Shown here piece by piece: positions 53,859 to 62,125 of a stretch of DNA of 64,000 nt. A program made the translations under genes and the position numbers. Positions within the stretch are counted from its first letter, which is position 1, and every line of letters begins with the position of its first letter. Origin of the DNA: Brevibacterium senegalense (GTDB taxonomy: Bacteria > Actinomycetota > Actinomycetes > Actinomycetales > Brevibacteriaceae); the NCBI RefSeq assembly GCF_000285835.1, contig NZ_HE978603.1, forward strand, positions 307,248-371,247, written 5' to 3'. Under the pieces are notes generated by a model that saw only the letters and a program-made list of their open reading frames with translations, did not search any database and had not been told where the DNA came from.

Positions 53859-55244
53859 TCAGATGTCTGCGAGCATCTTGCCCGGGTTGAGGATGCCGCG
53901 CGGATCCAGGGCCTCCTTGACCGCACGCTGCGCCCAGCGGGAGCCCTCGTCGAGCTCCTGCGCCAGCCAGCCCTTCTTGAGATAGCCCACGCCGTGCTCG
54001 CCGGTGATCGTGCCGCCTAGGTCCAGGCCGATCTGCATGATCTCCTCGAACGCCTGCTCCGCCGTCGCGGTCTGCTGCTCATCCTGCGCGTCGAAGAAGA
54101 CGGACGGGTGGGTGTTGCCGTCCCCCGCGTGCGCGACGAGCGCGATCGTCAGCCCGGTCGAGTCCCGCAGTGCGTCCAGCCGATCGCAGAACTCCGGCAT
54201 CGCCGCACGCGGCACGCACACGTCGTCCAGCAGCTGACCGCCGCCGTGGGCGTGTGCGAACTTCTCGTACGCCGGCTGGATCGACCTGCGGGCCGCGACC
54301 AGAGCGGCGGAGTCCGCGGGATCGTCGGAGACGGCGACGTCCAGGGCGCCCGCGGCCTCGGCGACGGCCTGGAAGGAGGCGAGCATGTCCGCAGCCTGGG
54401 CCGGCTGGTCGAACTGGACCAGCAGCATCGAACTCGCGTCCGCGTCCAGGCCGAAGTCGCCGTACGCGTTGAGCATCTGGATGCTGGCGCGGTCGAGAAA
54501 CTCGAAGAGGCTGGGCTGGCCGCCGGCGGCCATGAAGTCCGCGACCGTCTGCAGGCCGGAGCGCTCGTCCGGGAAGACGGCGACCGCCGTGACCGGGTCG
54601 GGGATGAGCGGGATGAGGCGGAGGGTGGCCTCGACGACGATGCCCAGGGTGCCCTCGGATCCGATGAACAGGCCGCGCATGTCGAGGCCCGCCACACCCT
54701 TCGCGGTGCGGGGGCCGAAGGTGGTGAGAGTGCCGTCGGCCAGGACGACGTCGATGCTGCGGACGAAATCGCGGGTCACCCCGTACTTCACGCAGCACAG
54801 ACCGCCCGCGTTCGTCGCGATGTTGCCGCCGATCGACGAGATCCCCACGGAGCCCGGATCCGGCGGGTACGACAGGCCGAACGACCGCAGGTGGTCCTTG
54901 AGGTCCTGGTTGATGATGCCCGGCTGGACGCGGACGGTGCGCTCGGAGGTGTTGACCTCCAGGACGTCCTTCATACCCGCAACGCTCAGGAGGATCGAGC
55001 CCTCCGTGGCGTTCGCTCCCCCGGAGATGCCGCTGCGGGCACCCTGCGGGACGACCGGGATGCGGTGCTCATGGGCGAAGCGGACCGTGGCCTGGACGTC
55101 CTCGACCGTCTTCGCCCGCACCAGCGCGATCGCACCGTCGTGCGGGCAGAAGAGCGCCTCGTCCTTCGAGTGCGCGGCGACGACGTCCGGGTCGGTCGTC
55201 AGGGCGCCGTCGGTCAGCTGCGCTGCGAGCGTCTGCAGGTCCAT
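53859..55244 (-). CDS. FAD-linked 2-hydroxyacid oxidase/dehydrogenase (GlcD-like)
   Basis: 461 residues. PCMH-type FAD domain: VPQGARSGISGGANATEGSI, PGSVGISSIGGNIATNAGG. The C-terminal oxidase cap ends with GEHGVGYLKKGWL. VAHAGDGNTHPSVFFD is a metal-binding motif of D-lactate/glycolate dehydrogenases. Soluble or peripheral. No GlcE/GlcF partners are adjacent, so it is a single-chain enzyme. It may process a hydroxyacid imported by the downstream permease. Confidence 0.88.
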   Translation of the reverse strand: MDLQTLAAQLTDGALTTDPDVVAAHSKDEALFCPHDGAIALVRAKTVEDVQATVRFAHEHRIPVVPQGARSGISGGANATEGSILLSVAGMKDVLEVNTSERTVRVQPGIINQDLKDHLRSFGLSYPPDPGSVGISSIGGNIATNAGGLCCVKYGVTRDFVRSIDVVLADGTLTTFGPRTAKGVAGLDMRGLFIGSEGTLGIVVEATLRLIPLIPDPVTAVAVFPDERSGLQTVADFMAAGGQPSLFEFLDRASIQMLNAYGDFGLDADASSMLLVQFDQPAQAADMLASFQAVAEAAGALDVAVSDDPADSAALVAARRSIQPAYEKFAHAHGGGQLLDDVCVPRAAMPEFCDRLDALRDSTGLTIALVAHAGDGNTHPSVFFDAQDEQQTATAEQAFEEIMQIGLDLGGTITGEHGVGYLKKGWLAQELDEGSRWAQRAVKEALDPRGILNPGKMLADI

Positions 55245-55438
55245 GGATCTCCTTCGCGTGGGGCTGGGGCCATTGTTCCACCGCGCTGGTCAGGCGGGGT
55301 GCGCGGGGCGAATGAGGTGGCGAACGGTGCTTCTGCCCGATGAACTTGAAGGTTCAACTTCTGCTGTATGATCATCGGGATCTCTCTCGAAAATCGGCGC
55401 ATATGTCGCGCCGATCCTCCTGGACCAGGAACCCCGCA

Positions 55439-55975
55439 GTGACATACCGTCCCCTCGTTGCGCTCAGCTCTCTTGCCCTCCTCACTCTCGCAGGCTGCGG
55501 CGCCGCCGACTCGAGCTCACAGCTGCCCGTTCCCGTCGAGACGGTCACCGTGACTGCGGAGGCAGAGCCCGCTCCCACCGTGACGGTCACAGTCACTGCT
55601 GATCCGGACGATGACGTCGAGGCGCAGGATGTGTCTGCGGAGAGCGCAGATTCCGCAGGCGGGGCCCGGTCGTCAGTGCAGAGCGACGAGACGTCCGGAC
55701 AGCGCAACGCGCGGAAGTCCGCGGAGTCCTACCTCGAATACAGCGCCTTCTCGCGCGAGGGGCTCATCGAGCAGCTCGAGTACGAGGAGTTCAGCCGGGC
55801 TGATGCCGAGTACGCGGTCGACGCCGTCAACGCAGACTGGAACGAGCAGGCCGTCAAGTCTGCGGAGTCGTACCTCGAATACAGCTCCTTCTCGCTGAGC
55901 GGGCTCATCGATCAGTTGGAGTACGAGGGCTTCACCCCGTCACAGGCCGAGTACGGAGCGAACCAGGCCTACTGA
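55439..55975 (+). CDS. Ltp-type surface lipoprotein with two tandem Ltp repeats
   Basis: 178 residues from GTG 55439, after AGGA; an ATG at 55403 would add 12 residues before the signal peptide. Lipobox LTLAGC (residue about 20). A Thr/Val-rich stretch TVTVTAEAEPAPTVTVTV and acidic linker follow. The C-terminus has two repeats: SAESYLEYSAFSREGLIEQL and SAESYLEYSSFSLSGLIDQL, each ending YGANQAY or YAVDAVN. This is the Ltp repeat (PF07553), used by phage TP-J34 Ltp to block phage DNA entry and also found in host lipoproteins. Confidence 0.82.
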   Translation: MTYRPLVALSSLALLTLAGCGAADSSSQLPVPVETVTVTAEAEPAPTVTVTVTADPDDDVEAQDVSAESADSAGGARSSVQSDETSGQRNARKSAESYLEYSAFSREGLIEQLEYEEFSRADAEYAVDAVNADWNEQAVKSAESYLEYSSFSLSGLIDQLEYEGFTPSQAEYGANQAY

Positions 55976-56006
55976 GCACCCTGCCTGCTGACGCGCTCGC
56001 ACCGTC

Positions 56007-56426
56007 TCACACCTGCGGCTGGACCGACTCCCGGATCCAAGTGAGGTAGTCCTCGCTGCCGTCGACGATCGGCTGGACGATGAACTCCGGCTCGTCGTAC
56101 GGGTGGCGCTGGGCGATGTGGTCGCGCAGGGGGCCGGCGGCGGCCTCGGCGGTGGTCTTGACGGTCAGCAGCCACTCCGGAACGTTGTGCACCTGGCCCT
56201 GCCAGCGGTAGTAGCTGCGGACCTGGGCGACCTGCACGCACGCGGCCAGGCCCTGTTCGATGAGGGCGGAGGCGAGCGCCTCCGCGGCCTCAGCCGAAGC
56301 GACGGTCGTCTGCGCCGTCACGCAGTCCGGCAGATCGCGACTCGAGGCCTCCCGCGCGCTCCCGTCGACGGGAGCGGCAGCATCCTGCTGGGCCTGCGGT
56401 TCCGGGGTGGAGGGGTTCATCGACAT
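56007..56426 (-). CDS. cutA: CutA1-type divalent ion tolerance protein
   Basis: 139 residues from ATG 56426. After a 35-residue extension rich in Ala/Gln, the CutA fold is clear: TVASAEAAEALASALIEQGL, RSYYRWQGQVHNVPEWLLTV and HPYDEPEFIVQPI. CutA forms a very stable trimer. The extension is unusual and its start could be later. Convergent with the Ltp gene. Confidence 0.85.
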   Translation of the reverse strand: MSMNPSTPEPQAQQDAAAPVDGSAREASSRDLPDCVTAQTTVASAEAAEALASALIEQGLAACVQVAQVRSYYRWQGQVHNVPEWLLTVKTTAEAAAGPLRDHIAQRHPYDEPEFIVQPIVDGSEDYLTWIRESVQPQV

Positions 56427-56532
56427 CACTGATCCTGTTCGCCGAGGTCCGATTCGATCAGGCAGCCCGCAACGCGTCCGCGCCCGGGCAGGGCCTCGCC
56501 TGCAGTGTAGTGATTGGCTCTTGCGCATTGCG

Positions 56533-56547
56533 GCTAACGCCATTAGC
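56533..56547. promoter_or_regulatory. TetR operator upstream of the TetR/membrane pair
   Basis: GCTAA (56533-56537) and TTAGC (56543-56547) form an inverted repeat, overlapped by AGCTTTGAAGCT at 56545-56556. It lies about 40 bases before the TetR start. Confidence 0.5.
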
Positions 56548-56585
56548 TTTGAAGCTATGAACAGTCGCACTCGGTCGGCCAACTG

Positions 56586-57155
56586 ATGGCTCGCGCCGGA
56601 CTCACGCGCGACGCGGTCGTCGACATCGCGCTCACGATCGTGGACTCCGACGGCTCGGACGCGTTGTCGCTCCGCGCCGTCGCCGAGCACGCACGCGTGG
56701 CCCCGCCGTCTCTCTACAAGCACATCGCGGGACTCCCGGCCTTGCGCACACAGGTGTCGATCCGCGTCCTGGACGAGCTCACCGCCGCGCTCACGCAGGC
56801 TGCGATCGGTCGCAGCGGGCCCACCGCCGTCGCCGCGCTCCTGCACGCCTACCGCGCGTACGCGGTCGCCCATCCCGCCCGCTACGCCGCCGTCCCCGCG
56901 GACCCCCTGCACGACCCCGCTCTCGCGGAGGCCGCCGGCCGGCAGCTGGCCGTCATCCAGACGGTGCTGCAGGGGTGCGGGATCACCGGCGCAGAGGCCG
57001 TCCACACCATCCGCGGCCTGCGCGCCGTGGTGCACGGGTTCGCCCACATCGAGGCCGCAGGCGGGTTCGGCCTGTCCGAGGACGTGGACGAGAGCTTCGA
57101 CCGACTCGTCCGAACGTTCACCGCGGCACTGCCTGAGGATCAGCACACCGCCTGA
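56586..57155 (+). CDS. TetR-family regulator
   Basis: 189 residues. HTH: GLTRDAVVDIALTIVDSDGS, SLRAVAEHARVAPPSLYKHI. The C-terminus is of the WHG/TetR_C_33-like type (YAVAHPARYAAVP, HGFAHIEAAGGFG). The next gene starts 26 bases later on the same strand. It likely represses both. Confidence 0.88.
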   Translation: MARAGLTRDAVVDIALTIVDSDGSDALSLRAVAEHARVAPPSLYKHIAGLPALRTQVSIRVLDELTAALTQAAIGRSGPTAVAALLHAYRAYAVAHPARYAAVPADPLHDPALAEAAGRQLAVIQTVLQGCGITGAEAVHTIRGLRAVVHGFAHIEAAGGFGLSEDVDESFDRLVRTFTAALPEDQHTA

Positions 57156-57181
57156 GGACCACAGACCCCTGAGGAGTCATC

Positions 57182-57844
57182 ATGGTCAGTCCCACCGCCA
57201 CCCACGGATCCGTCGCCCGCTTCACGTCCGCGTGCCTCCTCATCGCCGCACTCCTCTTCGCCGCGTTCCCGCTGCTGCGCCCCTGGGGTGACAAGGACGG
57301 CACGAGCGCCGGCCTGATCGACGCGATGGCCTCACCTCTGTGGGTCGTCGCGCACTGTGCAGGCGCCTTCGGCTTCGTCGCCCTGACTCTCGCCGCGGTC
57401 GGTCTGCGCGATCTCCATCGCGGCACTCCCGGCCAGCGGGGTGCGAGGATCGGCGCACTCGTGCTGGCCGTGGGGTCCGGAGGCACGCTTCTGTACTACG
57501 GCGCGGAGACCTTCGCCCTCCACGCCCTCGCCGCCTCCCCCACGGATCAGACGGAGGCACTCATCGCCGCCGTCCGCGAAGGCACCACCCAGCTCACCCT
57601 CTTCGGCGTGGGGCTCCTCCTCGTCGCCGCCGGTGCGACCCTGCTGGCGCTCGCCGTACAGCGCGGCGGCGCGCTCCCCCGCTGGAGCGCCGTCCCACTG
57701 GCCATCGTTGTGGCGCTCTACCTCCCGCAGTTCTTCGCAACCCCAGGAGTGCGGGTGGCGCACGGAATCGTCTTGGCGACCTCGGCGGTGTGGATGGCAG
57801 TCGCAGTCCTGCGCAGCGGACGCGAGGCACGCGTCAGCGGGTAG
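57182..57844 (+). CDS. membrane protein of unknown function, six or seven helices
   Basis: 220 residues with hydrophobic segments near 15-32, 48-75, 88-105, 138-158, 165-185 and 188-208. No motif that I can assign. HCAGAFGFVALTLAAVGLRD and GARIGALVLAVGSGGTLLYY are typical of small DUF-type integral membrane proteins. Regulated with the TetR upstream. Confidence 0.75.
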   Translation: MVSPTATHGSVARFTSACLLIAALLFAAFPLLRPWGDKDGTSAGLIDAMASPLWVVAHCAGAFGFVALTLAAVGLRDLHRGTPGQRGARIGALVLAVGSGGTLLYYGAETFALHALAASPTDQTEALIAAVREGTTQLTLFGVGLLLVAAGATLLALAVQRGGALPRWSAVPLAIVVALYLPQFFATPGVRVAHGIVLATSAVWMAVAVLRSGREARVSG

Positions 57845-57877
57845 GCCGTGACGCAGTCCGGTCAGGACTGTGCCTAC
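57841..57877. terminator. overlapping bidirectional terminator
   Basis: CAGTCC (57854-57859) pairs with GGACTG (57865-57870); an outer GTAGGC/GCCTAC stem (57841-57846 and 57872-57877) overlaps the ends of both convergent genes. Confidence 0.65.
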
Positions 57878-58383
57878 TCCTCGAGGCCTAAGAACTCGAC
57901 GAGTTCGGGGCGGCAGTCCTCGCCGTTGAGCCGGACGTTCCAGTCGCACTGCGTGGCTTCGTCGCCGCCATCCGTCACGAGGACGACGCGGATCGCCTGG
58001 GGCGAGCGCGCGAAGAATCCCTCATCGACAAGCTGTGCCATCGCATCGACGACTGCAGACCAGACCGTCTCGCGGTGAGCGGCGATGTCGCTGTCGTCCA
58101 GTGCTTCGATCGCCTGGTTCGCGGCGGGCACGAGGTCGCTGTCGATGTCGTCTTCATCCGGCAGGTCCCACTCGTCCGGGTTCCAGACGTAGCTAGAGGC
58201 GTACTTCGGGTCTTCCGCGACCTGCTCGTCTCGCGCGGAGCGCGTGTGCGCCGCCAGGTAGAGCGAGCTCGCGTCACTGTCACTGCAGACGCCGTACCCG
58301 ACGATCTCACCGGCGTCGCGCCCGGCGATCAGCGGGGTGAAGCCTGCGGCGAACGCCTCGTGCAGGGTGGTGGTCAGTGTCAT
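57874..58383 (-). CDS. small unknown protein, DUF4303-like
   Basis: 169 residues. Layout of IVGYGVCSDSDASSLYLAAH, YVWNPDEWDLPD and a C-terminal DWNVRLN resembles DUF4303 proteins. Very acidic. Its ATG overlaps the previous stop by one base (TGATG). Often such proteins are immunity or toxin-associated, but no toxin is seen nearby. Confidence 0.6.
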   Translation of the reverse strand: MTLTTTLHEAFAAGFTPLIAGRDAGEIVGYGVCSDSDASSLYLAAHTRSARDEQVAEDPKYASSYVWNPDEWDLPDEDDIDSDLVPAANQAIEALDDSDIAAHRETVWSAVVDAMAQLVDEGFFARSPQAIRVVLVTDGGDEATQCDWNVRLNGEDCRPELVEFLGLEE

Positions 58384-59060
58384 CAGTCGTCTCCTTCCTT
58401 CTCATCCGTGGAGAAGATGAGCCGCTCTGAGCCATCCGTGTCGCCCCATTCGACGATCCGCGTCACGTCACCGCCGCGCATCTCCACCCCCGACCACGTC
58501 GGCATCATGAGAGCCCGGGCGGCCGAGGGGTGCACCTGCGCCACCTTCCACGCGGGCACGAACGCGACCTCCTCCTTGGGGACCATGTCGCCGAAGTCCC
58601 AGTCGACGGGGATCATCATCCAGCCCGAGAACTGCTCCACGCCGGTGTCCAGCCGCTGGATCCTGAAGTCCTCGAAGTCCTCCCACCCCGGGGCCGCCAG
58701 CACGTCCTGCCAGAAGTGCACCTCTTCCGCAGGCTCCCCGCAGTTCCGGGCGAAGCTCATCTGCTGCGCGTACGTGTAGATCGCCATGGTGAGGTCCTGT
58801 GTGCGCTCGTTCGCGGCGTCCCCCTGATAGTCGGGGGTGCGCAGCGTCATGACGCCGGCGTTCTCCTCGCCCGGGAGGTCCTCGACGAAAATCGGACCCC
58901 ACCCGTACTGCATGGTGTAGCCGTCGTACAACCGGTCGCTGTGCTGCTCAAACGAGTAGAGGATCTCCTCAAGCTGATAGGCGAAAGCCTCTGCGATGCT
59001 CGCCCGCACCCGGTGCTCGCCGATCTGGCGCTCTGCCCCGACGTACTCTCCGAACTCCAT
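58383..59060 (-). CDS. unknown protein
   Basis: 225 residues from ATG 59060. No signal peptide or membrane span. Acidic, with Trp/Tyr-rich stretches (LYDGYTMQYGWGPIFVEDLP, GWMMIPVDWDFGDM). No family recognised. It is translated together with the DUF4303-like protein downstream. Confidence 0.65.
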   Translation of the reverse strand: MEFGEYVGAERQIGEHRVRASIAEAFAYQLEEILYSFEQHSDRLYDGYTMQYGWGPIFVEDLPGEENAGVMTLRTPDYQGDAANERTQDLTMAIYTYAQQMSFARNCGEPAEEVHFWQDVLAAPGWEDFEDFRIQRLDTGVEQFSGWMMIPVDWDFGDMVPKEEVAFVPAWKVAQVHPSAARALMMPTWSGVEMRGGDVTRIVEWGDTDGSERLIFSTDEKEGDD

Positions 59061-59162
59061 GCGCCGCTCCTCTGTCTGGTCTGTCTGCAGATTCCCACTG
59101 CGCATCAGACTACGGAGAGATCGCGCGTGCGGCGGGCACCTGCAGGTGACGATTCCGGAACA

Positions 59163-61979
59163 TCACGGGGTGAGCGTCAGCGAGTCCTCCTCCGCGCGGT
59201 CGACCGCTTCCGGCGAGTACGTCCACGCGTACTGGTCGCCTGTCGCCCAGCCCTCCGCCTGATCGCGGTAGTGCGGGTGGAAGGCATGGCCGCTCTGGCC
59301 GGTGAGGTTCTGCCACGTCGAGGCGTCCCAATCCCCCACGTCCACGACCATTCGCAGCGACGGCACCGTCGTCGTCGCATACCCCTCGTCCATGTCCCAG
59401 CCGGTCGCGTTCACGACGCCGGAGCCACCGCCCGTCTCCACGGGGCCCCGGTTGAACAGCGCCTCGATGGGAGCGATCCCGCTGGTGCCGAACGACTGGT
59501 GCGTGAGCGGCAGCGCGTGCAGTTCGCCCCAGTTCCAGTCCTCCGGATCACTGCCCTGCAGATCCGTGAGCTCCACGAGCGCCTCCTGCGCCGCCTCCCG
59601 CAGCAGCGACTGACGGTCGTCTCCCCACCACAGGCCGTCCTCGTCCTCCAGCTGCTGCTCCAGGAACACCGCCAGCCGTGACTGGTCATCCCGGGCAATC
59701 GTGGGCTGGACCACCGTGCCGCCCGCATCCGCGGCTGCACCCGCCTCGACTGACTCGCCATCGCCGTCGTCCTCAGCCTGCTCCGACTCCGGAGTCACGA
59801 GGGATCCGTGCGTCTCGATCATCCTGCCCAACAGGTTCGACCACAGCACGTTCGCATACGCCGCTGCCGCCGAGTCCGCATCATTCTGCCCGTCCCACTC
59901 CCCCAGCAGAGCGAGCGCCTCCGCCACGTCCTCGTCGTCCACGTCCAACCCGTCGTAGGCGCTCTGCAGTGACTCCGCGGCCGGCATCCTGTTGTCCATC
60001 TGGATCGCGGCCATGTCCGCAGCGCTCACCGGCCCCGCCTCGATCGCATCCTCGACCAGCTCGACGATCCGGTCCGCCCGGTACCCGTAGTCCCAGTCGC
60101 GGCTGAGGAAGTAGTCGTAGTCGTCGTTCACGATCGCGTTGTTCGCCGTCACGATGTACCCCGAGTCCGGGTTGTACACCACCGGCAGCTCCTCGAACGG
60201 GATGAACCCCTGCCAGTCGTACGCGCTGTCCCAGCCCGGCTGCGGCAGCCAGCCGTCGCCCTCACCGCGGATGGGCAGCCGTCCCGGCGCCTGGTACCCG
60301 ATGTTCCCGTCCGTGTCCGCGTAGATGAGGTTCTGCGCCGGCACGTCGAACAGCGCGGCCGCCTGCCGGAAGTCCGCGAAGTCGCCCGCCGTGTTGAGCG
60401 CGAAGATCGCCTGCGCCGTCGTCCCGGCGTCCAGCGCCGTCCACCGCAGGCTCACGTCGTACAGGTTCTCGTACCCGCCTGCGTCGCCGCCCGCTTCGGA
60501 CCCCGCTCCCGAGGCCGCAGTCCCCGTGTTCTGCACGCCCGCCTGCTCGTCCGGCCCGGAAGGAGACTCCTGCTCGTCGTCCTGGGTCGCCTCCAGGACG
60601 GGGTCCGCGACCGGCGGGATCTGGAGGTCCGTGAACTCCGGCGTCAGTCCGTCCAGCACCGGGCCGTGCACGGTCTCGCGGATCTCCAGCTCGACGTCCT
60701 CACCGCCGGCGACCTCGATCGTCTCCGTCCGCACGTCGAAGGGGACGGATTCGCCGTCGCGCTCGTACCCGTCGTCCGTCCGCCGTTCCAGGTAGAGGTC
60801 CGCCACATCCGTCGTCAGGTTCGTGAAGCCCCACGCCACCTGCTGGTTGTGGCCGATGACGATGCCGGGCAGGCCGGAGAAGCTGTACCCGCCCACATCG
60901 AACGGGCACTCGTCCGTCACCTCCGCGCACCGCAGCTGCATCTGCGTCCACACGGACGGCAGCGCCGCGCCCAGGTGCGGGTCGTTCGCCAGCAGCGGCG
61001 CGCCCGTCTCCGTGCGCGAACCTGCGACCACCCACGAGTTCGAGCCGATCCCCTCCCCCGCACCGCCCACCAGCGCATCGACCTGCGTCAGCAGATCCGT
61101 GAGGGCGGAGAAGTCGACGCTCTCTGCGGAGCCGGCCTCGGCCTCGGCGGCGGTGCCCTCAGCCGGATCGCCCGCGGGAGCCGGGATGTCCGGGTCCGTC
61201 ACGCGGGAGCCGTCCGGGTCCTCCGCGAGGATGACCGGGTGGTCGTCGAAGGGGTAGTCCGGGTAGAGATCCGCCAGGCGGTCCGCCTCCAGGTGCGGGG
61301 TGAGGAGGGCGCGGGCGGTCTCGTCCTCGATGTTCGTGCGCAGGTCCCACGCCATCGCCTTGAGCCAGGCGACGGAGTCCGCGGGAGTCCAGGGCTGGGG
61401 CTCGTAGCCGCGGTTCTGCAGGCCCAGGATCGTGTACTCGAGGGCCAGACCGCCGCCCGAGCGCTCCTCCAGGTACGCGTTCACCCCGGCGGCGTATGCC
61501 TCGTAGTAACCGCGGGCATCCTCAGGCAGAGCGTCGACCTCCTCCTGAGCCGTGCGGTGCCAGCCCAGCGTGCGGAGGAAGGAGTCGGTGGGGACCTGGG
61601 ACTCGCCGAAGAGCTCCGACAGGCGCCCCGCGGTCATGTGCCGGCGGAAGTCCATCTCCCAGAATCGGTCCTGCGCGTGGACGTATCCCTGGGCGCGGAA
61701 CAGGTCGTCCGTGCTGGTGGCGGTGAGGGTGGGGATGCCGTGACCGTCGCGCTGGACGGTGACGTCCGCGGCGAGACCGTCGACGGCGACGGTCCCGTCC
61801 GTCTGCGGGAAGGCGCGGTTGACGGACCAGACGAGGACGGCCGAGACCACGACGGCGAGTGCGACGGCGGCTGCGAGCGCACCCAGGAGCACGCGCCGCA
61901 GGACGAGGAGGAGACGGCCCGTGCGCGTCCGACCGGAGTCCGTCGTGTACTCTGATCGACGGTGTGACGCAGGACTCAT
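59163..61979 (-). CDS. penicillin acylase-family (Ntn) hydrolase
   Basis: 938 residues from ATG 61979. One N-terminal anchor (about residues 22-52) exports it. The Ntn catalytic Ser is at about 313 (GEGIGSNSWVVAGSRTETG), with LANDPHLGAALPSVWTQMQL next to it and NEFLF-type Asn in YIVTANNAIVNDDYDYFLSR. Acidic spacer at 268-290 marks the likely autocatalytic cleavage zone. A second acidic insert near 490-530 is unusual. The family deacylates penicillins, acyl-homoserine lactones or other N-acyl compounds outside the membrane. Confidence 0.88.
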   Translation of the reverse strand: MSPASHRRSEYTTDSGRTRTGRLLLVLRRVLLGALAAAVALAVVVSAVLVWSVNRAFPQTDGTVAVDGLAADVTVQRDGHGIPTLTATSTDDLFRAQGYVHAQDRFWEMDFRRHMTAGRLSELFGESQVPTDSFLRTLGWHRTAQEEVDALPEDARGYYEAYAAGVNAYLEERSGGGLALEYTILGLQNRGYEPQPWTPADSVAWLKAMAWDLRTNIEDETARALLTPHLEADRLADLYPDYPFDDHPVILAEDPDGSRVTDPDIPAPAGDPAEGTAAEAEAGSAESVDFSALTDLLTQVDALVGGAGEGIGSNSWVVAGSRTETGAPLLANDPHLGAALPSVWTQMQLRCAEVTDECPFDVGGYSFSGLPGIVIGHNQQVAWGFTNLTTDVADLYLERRTDDGYERDGESVPFDVRTETIEVAGGEDVELEIRETVHGPVLDGLTPEFTDLQIPPVADPVLEATQDDEQESPSGPDEQAGVQNTGTAASGAGSEAGGDAGGYENLYDVSLRWTALDAGTTAQAIFALNTAGDFADFRQAAALFDVPAQNLIYADTDGNIGYQAPGRLPIRGEGDGWLPQPGWDSAYDWQGFIPFEELPVVYNPDSGYIVTANNAIVNDDYDYFLSRDWDYGYRADRIVELVEDAIEAGPVSAADMAAIQMDNRMPAAESLQSAYDGLDVDDEDVAEALALLGEWDGQNDADSAAAAYANVLWSNLLGRMIETHGSLVTPESEQAEDDGDGESVEAGAAADAGGTVVQPTIARDDQSRLAVFLEQQLEDEDGLWWGDDRQSLLREAAQEALVELTDLQGSDPEDWNWGELHALPLTHQSFGTSGIAPIEALFNRGPVETGGGSGVVNATGWDMDEGYATTTVPSLRMVVDVGDWDASTWQNLTGQSGHAFHPHYRDQAEGWATGDQYAWTYSPEAVDRAEEDSLTLTP

Positions 61980-62125
61980 TCCTTGATCGTACTGCACATA
62001 TCCGCCCTGGTCAGTGGGGACACAGCAGTACCCGCGGTCGTGACCTGCGGGCGGTGCGGGTGCAGGCCGTGCTTTCGTGGGATCGCGTCGCACCATTCGT
62101 GTTCGACCCGACTCCTGGAGAAACC

